Shown: piece by piece, positions 13,601 to 24,361 of the stretch
How positions within the stretch are numbered: the first letter of the stretch is position 1
Layout of the letters: each line of letters opens with the position of its first letter
Program-made: the position numbers and the translations under genes
The notes under the pieces: model-generated
Told to the model about the DNA's origin: nothing
The model's input: only the letters and a program-made list of their open reading frames with translations
Database searches by the model: none
Source of the DNA: Paragonimus skrjabini miyazakii
Taxonomy: Eukaryota > Platyhelminthes > Trematoda > Plagiorchiida > Troglotrematidae
Assembly: GCA_014338405.1 (NCBI GenBank)
Contig: JTDE01001501.1
Coordinates: 42,674 to 106,673, forward strand
Length of the DNA stretch: 64,000 bases
Direction: 5' to 3'

Positions 13601-14890
13601 ATGAGCGGGGTAATGGTAACATATGGTCGTACAGGTACAAGGCGGCTGTCATCCATTCTTTAAGCATCATATAACACATTGCATAGCCAAAGACAAAGTA
13701 AATTGATAAGAGGAAATATTTTTCCCGCTGCTGTGATCATGCAAGTAAGTGTTTTTCAACCAAAAGAGTTAGTTCCATATGCAAAATATAACAGTTGTTC
13801 AACTATTTGCTACTTTTAACTTGTCAGTAGCTAATGGGAAGTTCCCTATCTACTAAATGCCATATTTCACACAAACAAACGTGTGCAGCAGATCACGTCC
13901 CTAGGGGGGTGAGAGTTTATATAGCATTAACAGAAAAGACGTGAATTCCAGAATACCACATGATGGAACATTTTTGTTCGTTGTTTTGATGTGTTTTTAT
14001 TTCTGCAAATACAATTTATTTAGCAACCCAAATGAAATGGTGAACTCAGCTACTTCTAGGAATACAAGTGAAATACCAATTATGTTTAGCTGCCAAGATC
14101 TAAGTTACCCTCATGGTCTCCCAAATGGTGAACATATTAATCAGTTTCAATTGTGTAGCCAATGGTTTGCACAGGCCAGTAGCAAATATTCGAAATGACA
14201 CTTGATTTCACTTACAATTTTACTAATGGACAACGAGCGTAACCACAGAAAAATGGCAAAAAATGGGCAAATTTTGAAATGCAAGAAGGTGATCATGTGT
14301 TCATTGTGAAAGACAGAAATGAGATAGAGGGGATTGGATATTCCTTGTTACATAACTCGTTAATTTTACATGCTATCCTTGGTTAAACATGCTAACATAA
14401 GAGAATCCGGTAAAAACAAATACCTATTGCATATCATATTTTATACGGACAAACAGCAATCTAATGATTAAGACGTGTACATGAGTGGACGCCATCACCA
14501 GGTGAGTAGCAACACAATAGGTACAAAAACTATAATCAGGGTAGATGTAGTGAAATGCTTTCACAAACAGTTAACGCTCATTGTCTCAGGCATAAAATTT
14601 GACTGAGTATAAACCACAGGAGGTTGCGCAGATGCGACGTTCTTCCTGGCGCACGAATCAAATTTGCGCAACTGAATGTCAATAACCTCCGTAGCGGACA
14701 GCTTTGGAATTCTCACCATTTCCCATCGGTTTCTTGATATACGACAGATACACCGACAGTATCGTTCATACTGACAGAATCACGAGAGCCGGCCAAATGA
14801 ACAACATTCGTGTCTGTAACCGTTCTAGTTACACTATCACTCAAACAAGCAAAGCCATATTTACGGACACTTGTAGCATGACCAATTCAT
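10626..14890. other. Stretch with no recognisable gene
   Basis: Short frames only, up to about 87 codons (12.46-12.72 kb plus strand), with no recognised domain. An ATGAATGAATG mini-run sits near 11.54 kb. Possible splice-like sites occur at chance density. I see no RNA gene. Confidence 0.55.
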
Positions 14891-15117
14891 GATGATAGAC
14901 ACGAGCAAACAAATGAGTACACACAGAAGCTGATTGTTGAGCGTGGAAGTTTGTCTCCGGGTTGTAACATGGTAAAGAGCATTGAGCGGAAGTCTGCAAG
15001 CCGTCAGGATGCGAGGTTAGTTAGTATGACTGACTTCTGAGTCATTTCGTGATAAATTCATTTATAAGACCTCTGTTGATCGACAAACTATTAACTACAT
15101 ATCCCCTGCTTAAAACA
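14891..15117 (+). repeat. Copy 1 of a 225-bp dispersed repeat
   Basis: Closely matches 23414-23640 along its whole length, from GATGATAGACACGAGCAAAC to the ACTACATATCCCCTGCTTA end, with scattered substitutions and small indels. Both copies keep one plus-strand frame open for about 50 codons (DDRHEQTNEYTQKLIVERGS), which ends at the same TGA after MTDF. Copy 1 has a stop just upstream of the homology, so its frame cannot be extended. Similarity continues past the frame into noncoding sequence, so a mobile or segmental copy fits better than an exon under selection. The family is unknown to me. Confidence 0.75.
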
Positions 15118-16620
15118 GATGACCTAGGATCCACTTTGACCATCCACCTCCCCATCAAATAAAATCCGATGCACATTTGCTCTGGTACAGACCCTTACTT
15201 CTGCTAGGAATTGCATGGGGTCTTGTTTTCTCATTGTCGGGACGGTATTGTTGAAGTAAGTTTATCAAGCACTCTAGTTTTACTTTCTGTTAGATTTCCG
15301 TTAAATAAAATCCCTTTTCACTTCTGCTATTCTAAAATTGGTAAAGTTTAGTCGACCAATGTCCGACTTCCCGATGAAATTTGGATCAAGTTAAAAACAA
15401 ACATAACATTGTTGCTATTGGATTCCTTTTTGATGATGTAAAACCAGCAATGCAGCAGACAAAAACTGCAAACACCTTCTTGACTGCACTTAATCACACA
15501 GCATGTAAGCTGTTCATGAATAATACAGCCAACAGTGACGCTCAAAAACCATTTGACAATAACTCTCAATGTTGACGGCTGTTAAGTCCATTAGTATTCA
15601 TTTGCGTGACCTTGAACTGTTTACCGTATAATCCTTGCAGACATAAATTCCACTTCATACTTAGCGTCCCGCATGCCCCACCTTCGGCAAAGAAACAGTT
15701 CTCAGAAGACGTGATTATGGTTCTCTCCTGGCCATCAATTACTGAATATAAAATTTATTTACCTGAAAAAGGACTTACAATGTCTCAGGTTGTCAGGGTG
15801 TGTCAGTAGATATAATGCCCATAAACGAACCTGCTCTGAGGAAGCTACCTGCATCCATCATGTGAGAGTCAGAACTGTGAACTTTTTTCAATAATATCGA
15901 CCAGCCTTCATGAACCTGATCACTTGTGACTATCAAAATAGATCAGTCGATTCACATCGCTACAGCTGACAAAGGCAATGTTACTGCGATTTTTACTTAG
16001 GAGAAGCAGCAAAAAATGTTTTACAGCATTTTTCTATAGGATCATCTGAAGACATGGATAGACTCAGGAGGAACAATACTGAGGTGGTGAAAGCACATGC
16101 AAGCACTCATCTTCAAAATATACAGGAACAGCGGTCCACCTGGTCCATTATAAACCTCATGAGAAATTGCCATTCAAGATTCAATGGAAACCAACTAAAG
16201 TTCACCCAATTTTCTAAATTTTCTCATCAAATTAGATGACCGGCAGATGCTCGATGTTTCTGCGTGCTGCAAACAGTCTCACTCTGGTCGTTATCTCAGC
16301 TTCATCCGCCTGCATCCATGCAGCATGAACACGGCAGACATCATCGGCAGTCTGAGCAAAATTTTCTTCCGCTAACTCTCCGAAACGGCAGAGATTCTGC
16401 AAACTAAATAAAAGTTAGCCAGAAGCCAATATCCAGACGTTTTCATAGAAGGTTCAATGAACGCATTTTGACTAAGTAAGAAGCCAAAAAGATATATTGT
16501 ACAAATGTCCTATCGTGATAAAAATCCCGCAAGTATATGCTTCCTTTTTCTCTGAGTGTATCGATCACACCGTATTTCGGTTGACAATGCCAAAGAATGA
16601 CTGGTGATGCACCATAAATG
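15118..16620. other. Stretch with no recognisable gene
   Basis: Plus-strand frames at 15.38-15.58 and 15.61-15.81 kb are polar and codon-like but lack a domain or convincing paired splice sites. Nothing else is supported. Confidence 0.5.
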
Positions 16621-16800
16621 TCGAGTTTTGTGGAGGACCAAAAAGACTATATATTAAAGCAACTTCGGTGATTGCAAGAAAGCCAAGCAGGCAATTGAAA
16701 GTACGTGTTAGTGAACATAAGAGACACGCACAATTCCTTCCGAAAAGTGCGTATCAGCTTTAGAAGCTAGGAAGAAGTTCGGTCACCGCGCTAAATGAGC
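16621..16800 (+). pseudogene. Possible GIY-YIG fragment of a second retroelement
   Basis: One plus-strand frame contains CGGPKRLYIKATSVIARKPS followed by RQLKVRVSEHKRHAQF. This resembles the nuclease pattern C-x-x-C-G-x-x-Y-I-G-x-T-x-R-x-L-x-x-R-x-x-E-H-K-R-H of Penelope-like elements, with the YIG glycine replaced by lysine and a short insertion before the arginine. A stop follows a few codons later. The resemblance is limited to about 40 residues, so this is a tentative call for a badly decayed copy. Confidence 0.35.
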
Positions 16801-19800
16801 GTACAGACAATTACAAGGCATCGGTCTCAGCCCCACCCAATAAACTCAGATTCGGTTAACCCGATCAGACCTAATACAAGATGACTTAACAACGACGAAC
16901 TCCTCGTAACATCTGCTCCTTTGGTAATATGATTTTGATTTTAACAATTCTGAGGAAACCTGGCCGATGTCCTTGACACGTTGGTTAATATTATCCGCTC
17001 ATAGAACTATTTTTGCTTATTTCGTCTCCGTTCACAAAAGACAGCCAGCTACTTCAGGTAATCTGATTGTTTGAGTCAATGCACAATTTCTTGAATGATC
17101 ACGACTCCTTTCAATAGATCCATCCTTCACTTGTATCCACCACGATAGCAATAACGACCAATGTTAAGATACACGTTCCCATGCAGGTGTCAGCAGAACA
17201 GGTTACACAGACGCCTTATCATTCAGGCAATTTATCCAGTTTTGTGAGCAGAGGCAAGTTAGAGTATGCACCAGTAGTGGACACCCAGGGCCAACAAGCT
17301 TGAACTCACGACTAATTCTAACAATGCATTCATCGGTAAAGCGTGATTCTTAAGCATACAACTTCTATTGTTGGCTGTAGTGAATAGTTTGAATGCTTGA
17401 TCCATTTCATCTGATCCGCGAAGTTAGGTCACTGAACATCGTTGTGCTCCAAACGTGTTGGTCATAATCCTTATTAAGCACACCTGAAACATGTATTTGT
17501 GCTAGATGCTGTGAAGATGCCCAAAAGGAAGTGTTATCAACTGAAGAAACAAAACCCAAATATATGTTGCCCCTCTTTCTAAATATTGGTTTAACATCAA
17601 AATACGGATTGTTTGTGTTGATCTTGAGGCCAATTGAAGCGCACTTGCATGATATAACCGAAATAAAAGTATGAAAAAACAGGTAACTTTTCAGTCTATA
17701 GAACAATTAAGGTGCAGTCTCTAGCAAGAACAGTGAAAATTTGAAATTTGAAACGCTCCAGTATATACCATGCAGAAATAAATTTAATATCTTAAAAAGA
17801 TGTGTGAATGGTATTCAACCCAATATGTTTTTAAGCAGCTTTATAACAAACTCACATACATTCTCACTGACGTTAGGCTAAATATGTCTACGTAATGTGA
17901 TGATTAATGTTTTCAACTATACACAACAAATCAAACATCTAGGGATAAACCTGATCAAGACGTTTAAGAACTACTGTTTTTTTGCAAAAAGCTTTAGAAT
18001 GAGATAATAAATCTGGCATTTATTTGTCATGTTTGTGAAGTTTTCTAAAAATGGAAGTATTCAGAACATGATGGAAAACGCATAGCAGCATTTCTTAAAG
18101 CTTCACTCAGAACAACTAGTTACACAGTGAACAGTACAGTTTTTAGTATAGCTTCTGATCGACTCAAAATTGCTACTCCGTTCCCATGTATCTTGCATGA
18201 AACCTTGACTTTACGCTGATGAAACCAGTGTAAACATTAACCTGTCCTTACTCATTCAATTACTGCACTATATATTGCTTCACGACGGCCCTGAGCCTAA
18301 CCAAACTATGTTTTAACCTAAGCCATCGTGCCCGGAAAGGATGGAAAGTGGAATAGTATAGAGCAAAGAACCACTGAAAACATGAAAATAAATACTTCAA
18401 GAATCAAATTAGAGGAAGCGGACGTGTATTGGGGGTATGTACACCAATGACTGCAGCAAGTTGTCATCTCGGATCACGTTTCCCACCAAAGATCTGATAG
18501 ATCGAAAGATCCCCAGTAGCGCGAGCTTCACCTACTCACCTTACCAAAAAGAATAATCAAGTCTTTATGCATTGTATTCACAAACTTTCTTGGCCAATAC
18601 TTGGTTTTTATCAACTTTCGTCTGCTTCAATTAATGAATTCTGGTGCGGCAAACGCTCCGCTGAATTCCGAAGTACGTGACCGAACCGTCGCAGTTTGTA
18701 GACTTGACTAAATGGTCACATTACGTAAGATTTTTGAAACAGTCACTGCTGAGGTGATAAGGTGCTCACGCGGTCATAGTACTTAACGTGGGATGCCCGA
18801 CTAAGACAACGATGGTGAAACACATGTTCACCGATGCCTATGTCGCCACCAAGCTACCGTTTCCAACCATAAAGCAGAATATAAGTCAGCCGTACATCTT
18901 TTCACTTCAGACTGTCAAAGACAATAAGTGTCTTTTCTATTCCTGCTGATATATTGTCAGTTATACTACTACCTGATGAAATAATGATGCCCGTGTGTAT
19001 GAATTGGTCTACAGTGCCATGTGAACTGTCTGCAACAGGGAACGTGGGCAAGGGAATGTTCCAGCTCTGAAGGATCATAATACACGTTGTAGGTGTGAAG
19101 TGCAATCTATTAAATACAGTCCGGTCGTTCACTTTATTCAACAAGTTCTGTAATCATATATTCTATCATGAAACGTACACCGTACATGCATGGTTCACGA
19201 TTTCGAGCTCAGGGATATAATTTGAAATCATCCTGGGTGTCAGAAAGGTAAACACCTGTCAGTCCTAAACAGTCCTACTGATTTAAATTCTGATGTTTTT
19301 ATTGGGAATTAATCACTTATGTGAAGATCCTCAAGATTCCTTTTTAATGAGCATTTGGTAAATGATCACATCTCAGCAGAATCACACGACGTATCACATG
19401 GTTATTGGATCCAATCTGGCTTGCCCACCCGAAGAATTTCGACCACATATCACACGATAACACCGACTGATTTTAGCACTTACAGTTATTAACTCATTTG
19501 TACTTTAGTTACAGTAACTCAGCTTGTAGCACTATATTGCCATAGTTGATCCTGAAACGAATAGAGTTTAAGCACAGCTCCAGTACGTTCTTTCAACATC
19601 CAAACTGATCAACCTACTGTATTGATTCTGAGATGGCGTAAATTCGAAACAAAGTTTCTAGATATACTTGTGTAAAGGTTTAAAAAAATCCATGCTGATA
19701 AGATTAAAAGCAATTTCATAAGCAACCTTTCTTGTGCTTTTCTTAAACAGTGTTCTTCAAGATTATTTGTGTGTGTGAAACTGTGCGGTAATCTGACTGA

Positions 19801-20000
19801 ATACATTTTGCTCTACCAGCAGGCTGATAAGAAATCGATAACGTTTAGCCCCCGACTATCATAAGGTTATCCGAGGTTTTACCAGCATGTATTATGTTCG
19901 GCCAAAACGGTTGAATTTACCATGATCTAAATGTATGCGAATGACTTGAATTAACTCTGATATTTATCAACCACAATTATGTGTGCTTTCATGAAACTGG
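16801..20000. other. Stretch with no recognisable gene
   Basis: The longest frame (99 codons, minus strand, 17.41-17.71 kb) has no recognised domain. No repeats matching the named families were seen here. Confidence 0.5.
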
Positions 20001-20004
20001 TAGC

Positions 20005-20115
20005 AATTGTAGCATTTTGGGCGTGGTGTTTCTGTCGCTGGTTCGAATCCAACCGAAATTCAGACATTTTGCAAAGGAACCGCTTCTAACTTATCAAGCC
20101 TGCCAAACTACTTAT
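20005..20115 (+). repeat. tRNA-like SINE, family A, 3' part
   Basis: Contains the anticodon-to-tail half of family A: GTGGTGTTTCTGTCGCTGG, then an intact box B (GGTTCGAATCC) and the family tail CGAAATTCAGACATTTTGC, followed by a CTGCCAAACTACTTATCA end that recurs at the end of the neighbouring copy. Box A is not recognisable. It lies about 10 bases upstream of a fuller copy in the same orientation. Confidence 0.75.
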
Positions 20116-20119
20116 CAGT

Positions 20120-20425
20120 AATTCATTGTCAATGCTCATCGGCGACGTTGGTGGATTCCAGCGTGAACTGATAGAAAAATCCTGTTTGGGCAGTCAGTCG
20201 GCTGGATCATTTGGTGGATTCCATATGACACAGTTGGTCGGGTGGGTAAATAGGTCCAAATATGAAATTTCTGTGCTTCCGGCAAGGCTTCGTAGCTCAG
20301 CTGGTAGAGTACTTGCCGCGTATGTGCACGGTGTTTCTGTTGCTGGTTCGAATCCAGCCGAATTTCAGACTTTTCGCAAATGGATATCTTTTAAATTAGC
20401 AAATCTACCAAACTACTTATCATAA
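20120..20425 (+). repeat. tRNA-like SINE, family A, best copy
   Basis: A body of about 165 bases (starting CAATGCTCATCGGCGACGTT) precedes a tRNA-like core at about 20286-20362. Box A reads TAGCTCAGCTGGTAGAGTA, and box B is GGTTCGAATCC inside a perfect CTGG/CCAG T-stem. The anticodon arm does not fold as in a real tRNA, so this is a SINE head rather than a tRNA gene. The tail (CAGACTTTTCGCAAATGG to CCAAACTACTTATCA) matches the preceding partial copy. The same body is found at 35.96-36.24 kb. The tRNA-like core lies near the 3' end instead of the usual 5' end, so the unit may be read across a tandem junction. Confidence 0.8.
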
Positions 20426-23330
20426 ATTTGAAACAATCTTTTATTTGAAAACAATCCGCACGGATATAAGGCAAGCATAAACAGCAACCTTTCAGATATT
20501 GGTTCGCAGCTTTGAATTAACCTATGATTTCTTTTCTATCCTGAGCGACGTTTGATTTATATTACCCGCTCAGACTTCACAGACACTGTCACTTGCACCG
20601 TAGCTGTTGTGTGAGTTAACAGGCGCCTAGAGTGCATTCCGTGGTTAATGCCAGCAGACATTATTTTCATTAGAAAGTTTGATTTACTAAAATCCCGATG
20701 GAGTAAAAGGTCAAGCCTTATGGTTGTCGCAGTAAAAACGAGACACACTGAAGTCGGAGATGTTAACGAGTTTGTACGTAACCAAATCAGAATTTTGTTA
20801 ACCATTAACTAGAACGATATTTCTTCTGAAGCATTGAGTTTCATTTATCCAGATCCTTAACTCCAGATCAAAATGTACCCTGCAAAAGGCAAGCATTTTT
20901 TACATTCGTATCATTGATTTACGCCATACATTTATCATGCGAGTTTAGAGCCTGATAAGAAAACATTTAGAGTCGTATGGAATTTGATTAGATGTGTTGA
21001 GCTCTAAACGGACACGACAATGCTAGTGTTTATGTCAGTACAGACCATTAGCTAACATCCAATGTGTTATGCGTAAATAACAGACCTTTGCAAAGAGCAA
21101 ATATTTTGCTGGTTGTGGTTGCCCGAGATGACCTAAACAAAGTGACTACGTTATCCATATAACAGTTTAAACTCGAGTTTCGTGATCGAGTGTCCAGCTG
21201 CTATTCGAACGTTGAGATACCGGTTTTTATGCGAGCTCGTCAGTTAGAAATATACCGTACCTTTACCTCTCACAATTCCCCGTCTGTTCTGCGATGTACC
21301 TGTCACCGCAACTATGCTGCCTGCTGTCATGGGAGACAGAAGCTTCCCAAACGAGTGATCTTGTGGGGAAAGGTCCTGCGACACGGATTGAACTTTTGAC
21401 GCTCGAAATGAAATGTGACATTTTTGATCCCGACACGATTTTTACAGGTTCTATGGTTGACTCCGCCAGTTTGACTGCGGCATTATTTGGCAGTAGCAGT
21501 CACAAAATGTTTGTTGTTCTCTTGAGAAGCATTATTCACGTATAGCACGTCGGTACTCAGATAGAAAGAATTTCATGAGATAGTCATATTCCTTGCTGTA
21601 GAATTTAAACCATTTACTGTAATTCGTTATCTGCCACATAACGTTTGTTCGTCAGTTATTTTGTCGTTGAATGCTAAGCCTTCATAACCAATATTCTAAC
21701 AAACATGTAAAGCGGTAAGCTTCTCCAAAATATTTTTCTCAGTCGCTTAACTACAAACGACATTCAGCAAGAACATTATTGTGGAACAGGCCAATGACCC
21801 AGTAGTTTCATTCGAGATAATTTAAATAAAAGACGTAGGCAATGTAACAAACAATAACAGGGTGTAGTTTGTGAATTCGGGTGACCATATTTTGCTCATC
21901 ATATACGGAAATTAATCTAAGCTGCAGACTGTTCGGTTAATCGTTCAGATGATCTGATTCACGATAAACTTTTACCTTCGGGACTATCAGCTTCCGAAAT
22001 GTAACAAACCGCAATCAGTACCAACCAGTACTATGGAAATATATTGTTAAATATGACGGTTCAACTCAGGGTCAACTGATATCCTAATCTGGTCCAGATT
22101 ATTTCGGTTGTCCTGCAAAGATCCAAGCTATCATATCAGTTTCACTCATTTTTTCTGCAACAATTAACCACCATATTCAGAAATTAAATTTACTTCAGAT
22201 AATCGCATGGTACAACCTAAGAGTATTCACAGACCGCCGCTCGTTGGCCAACAGTATTAACTAGTGTCCCGTATACAGCTTGACAGTATATTGTGTAATT
22301 TTGTGAGTTAGTCATTTCTTTCCTCATTCATTCACAGTCGTTTATGTAAAGTGCTATATGGTTTTGACTTTGTGAGCCGGTTCATGTACTGCTAAAAACT
22401 GGGTGAAAAACAGATTTCATATAGTCATCAAAATAACCATTCAAAATGACCTGAATTAACTGGACACCTCTGTTAGTATCGGGAAGTAAGGAAATGGTGA
22501 ATACAAGTTTATTATGACAAGTGGGACATCGATTTACAACGTTAAGAAGAGAGGAATTTGTTGGAACCCAGCTGACGTTCAGGTGTAAATTGGGCGCAGA
22601 TTCAAAAATTATGAATAACCAAAATCTTTTATACGGAAGCGGTAATTAGAATAGGTCGACAACTATCTGTGAAATATAAAAAATGCTACCTCTATTCAAA
22701 AAGCCTAAAGAAACTGATGGTAGACACAGACGACGAATGAAGAATAGTTACGCATTGGTAAAAAATGAATGAGATTTTAAAAAATGGACGAATAATTGCT
22801 AGGAAATGTGTAAAAATTCAGATTGAAATTTCTAGAAGAATGCATACGTTTCACCGGCAGTTTATCTTGGCTTAAGGAAACACGAAGTGCGCTACACAAT
22901 CGACTTAAGGGGGTGCATTTTTGGTCCGAATCAGTGGTAATTACTAAACAGTTTTAAACCGTTGTATTCCCTCAGTAATTTTACTTAAATAGTTTGAAGA
23001 TAGAGTTTAGTACAGACCATAATCGATTATTGACATTTTACCACAAAATAATCTATAACAAGGAAGGTTTATACTTAACGTCTGCACTGTAGCAGACAGG
23101 AAAATCTGCAGAGTTTCAGACATCAAACCTTATCAAAGGTTTGATACTTTGCAGCCATATGTTCAAAGGTTACTGTCTTCGATGCAAATCTTAGTAACTG
23201 TTTAAGTGAAGTTCAATAATCGGACTATTCTGACAAATTATAATTGTTAAAACTACGATTATGTTCACAATCTCGTCGGCTAAGGGTATCTGTACTGCAA
23301 TTGATGAAATAGGAAGGTCTGTGAATTATT
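20426..23330. other. Stretch with no recognisable gene
   Basis: Two overlapping frames at 21.19-21.55 kb are the longest and have no recognised motif. No other structures were found. Confidence 0.5.
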
Positions 23331-23338
23331 GTGTATAG

Positions 23339-23539
23339 TACACCGCTTCGTGAACCAAATCTACTGCCTGGTTGTTCAGTTGTGCCACCAAAATACTATC
23401 CGTTTATAACTGGTGATGATAGACACGAGCAAACAAATGAGTACACACAGAAGCTGATTGTTGAACGTGGAAGTTTGTCTCCTGGTTATAACATGATAAC
23501 GGGCATTGAGCGGAAGTCTGCAAGCCTTCGGGATGCGAG
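23339..23539 (+). CDS. Candidate exon overlapping a repeat (unknown protein)
   Basis: A 201-base open segment runs from a tatag acceptor to a GCGAG|GTTAGT donor. Both borders fall in phase 2, so it could be inserted without shifting frame. The translation begins TPLREPNLLPGCSVVPPKYY and continues into the polar DDRHEQTNEY stretch. The second two thirds lie in the dispersed repeat also present at 14.9 kb, and the repeat similarity extends beyond the donor. That weakens the exon call: it may be a remnant of a mobile element's coding region, or a gene exon duplicated together with its intron flank. I do not recognise the protein. Confidence 0.25.
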
Positions 23540-23640
23540 GTTAGTTAGTATGACTGACTTCTGAGTCATTTCGTGATACCTTCATTCATAAGATCTCTGT
23601 TGATTGAGAAACCACTAACTACACATCTGCTTATAACAGT
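23414..23640 (+). repeat. Copy 2 of a 225-bp dispersed repeat
   Basis: Matches 14891-15117 in the same orientation. See copy 1 for the shared frame. This copy differs in having an open frame upstream of the homology. Confidence 0.75.
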
Positions 23641-24230
23641 TTACTTAACATTCAGTTAGACAGCTCGCATTGTCTAATGAATGGATCGTGTTCGGTAGTC
23701 TGCGTGTGAACTTTGTTTAGACATGTCTTCTCAATTTGTAAACTGCCAATCGTTCAGATTCGTAGTGTCCTTCTTGGACAAAATTCGCCTGAGGCCTCGC
23801 GTTTGATTGAATTCGACGAAATTATCGAAGTATTATTAATCAGCATATCAAGTCTGTTTTCTGTACAACTTTTGTTTGATCGAACCATATTCTCTTTTCA
23901 ATATGCCGGAAAATTTATTTCGCCGATGCCGCTTGTCTCCCAGATGAACCTACTAATCGCATATGCCGGTCAAAAGATATGATGTAACATTTCTCATCTT
24001 GGAATCCACAATGATGATGCTGAATAATGACACCCTCATTGTGTAGAAGGATGCAAAATTCTGAAGTGCTATATCTAGTTGATTGGCCTTTAGCTTATTC
24101 AAGAAAACTCCGGGTAGAATGAAGCCCGATAGCAGCTGCTGTGCCACCCCACATCTCTTTCAGTAGATCATATTGTGAGACAGAAAACGAAACTTGTTTG
24201 TGCAAAGTAGCAGGAGTTTCCCAATTTCAC

Positions 24231-24361
24231 CTTTGAGTTCTACAACTTTCTCGCAATTTTTAATTTTTAAGTCATCATTAAGAAACACGTCAAAAGGGAT
24301 GCCGGAACATTCAAAATAGAAGTGCGTCAAATCTGCAGCGGATATTCCATAATCCATCAGT
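24231..24361 (-). CDS. Candidate internal exon, unknown protein
   Basis: On the minus strand an acceptor (TTTAAACAAG) and a good donor (CTCAAAG|GTGAAA) frame 131 bases that translate as MDYGISAADLTHFYFECSGI, PFDVFLNDDLKIKNCEKVVE, LK. The mixed polar and aromatic composition looks coding, and the start and end phases are 2 and 1. I recognise no domain and found no partner exon with compatible phase, so the call is weak. Chance is a real alternative. Confidence 0.2.

Noticed and set aside
20286..20362. Possible functional tRNA gene
   Set aside because: Box A and the T-arm are good, but the anticodon arm does not pair and the same unit is dispersed elsewhere in the window, so it is a SINE core.
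20126..20425. 99-codon plus-strand frame as a gene
   Set aside because: It is the translation of a family A SINE including its tRNA-like core.
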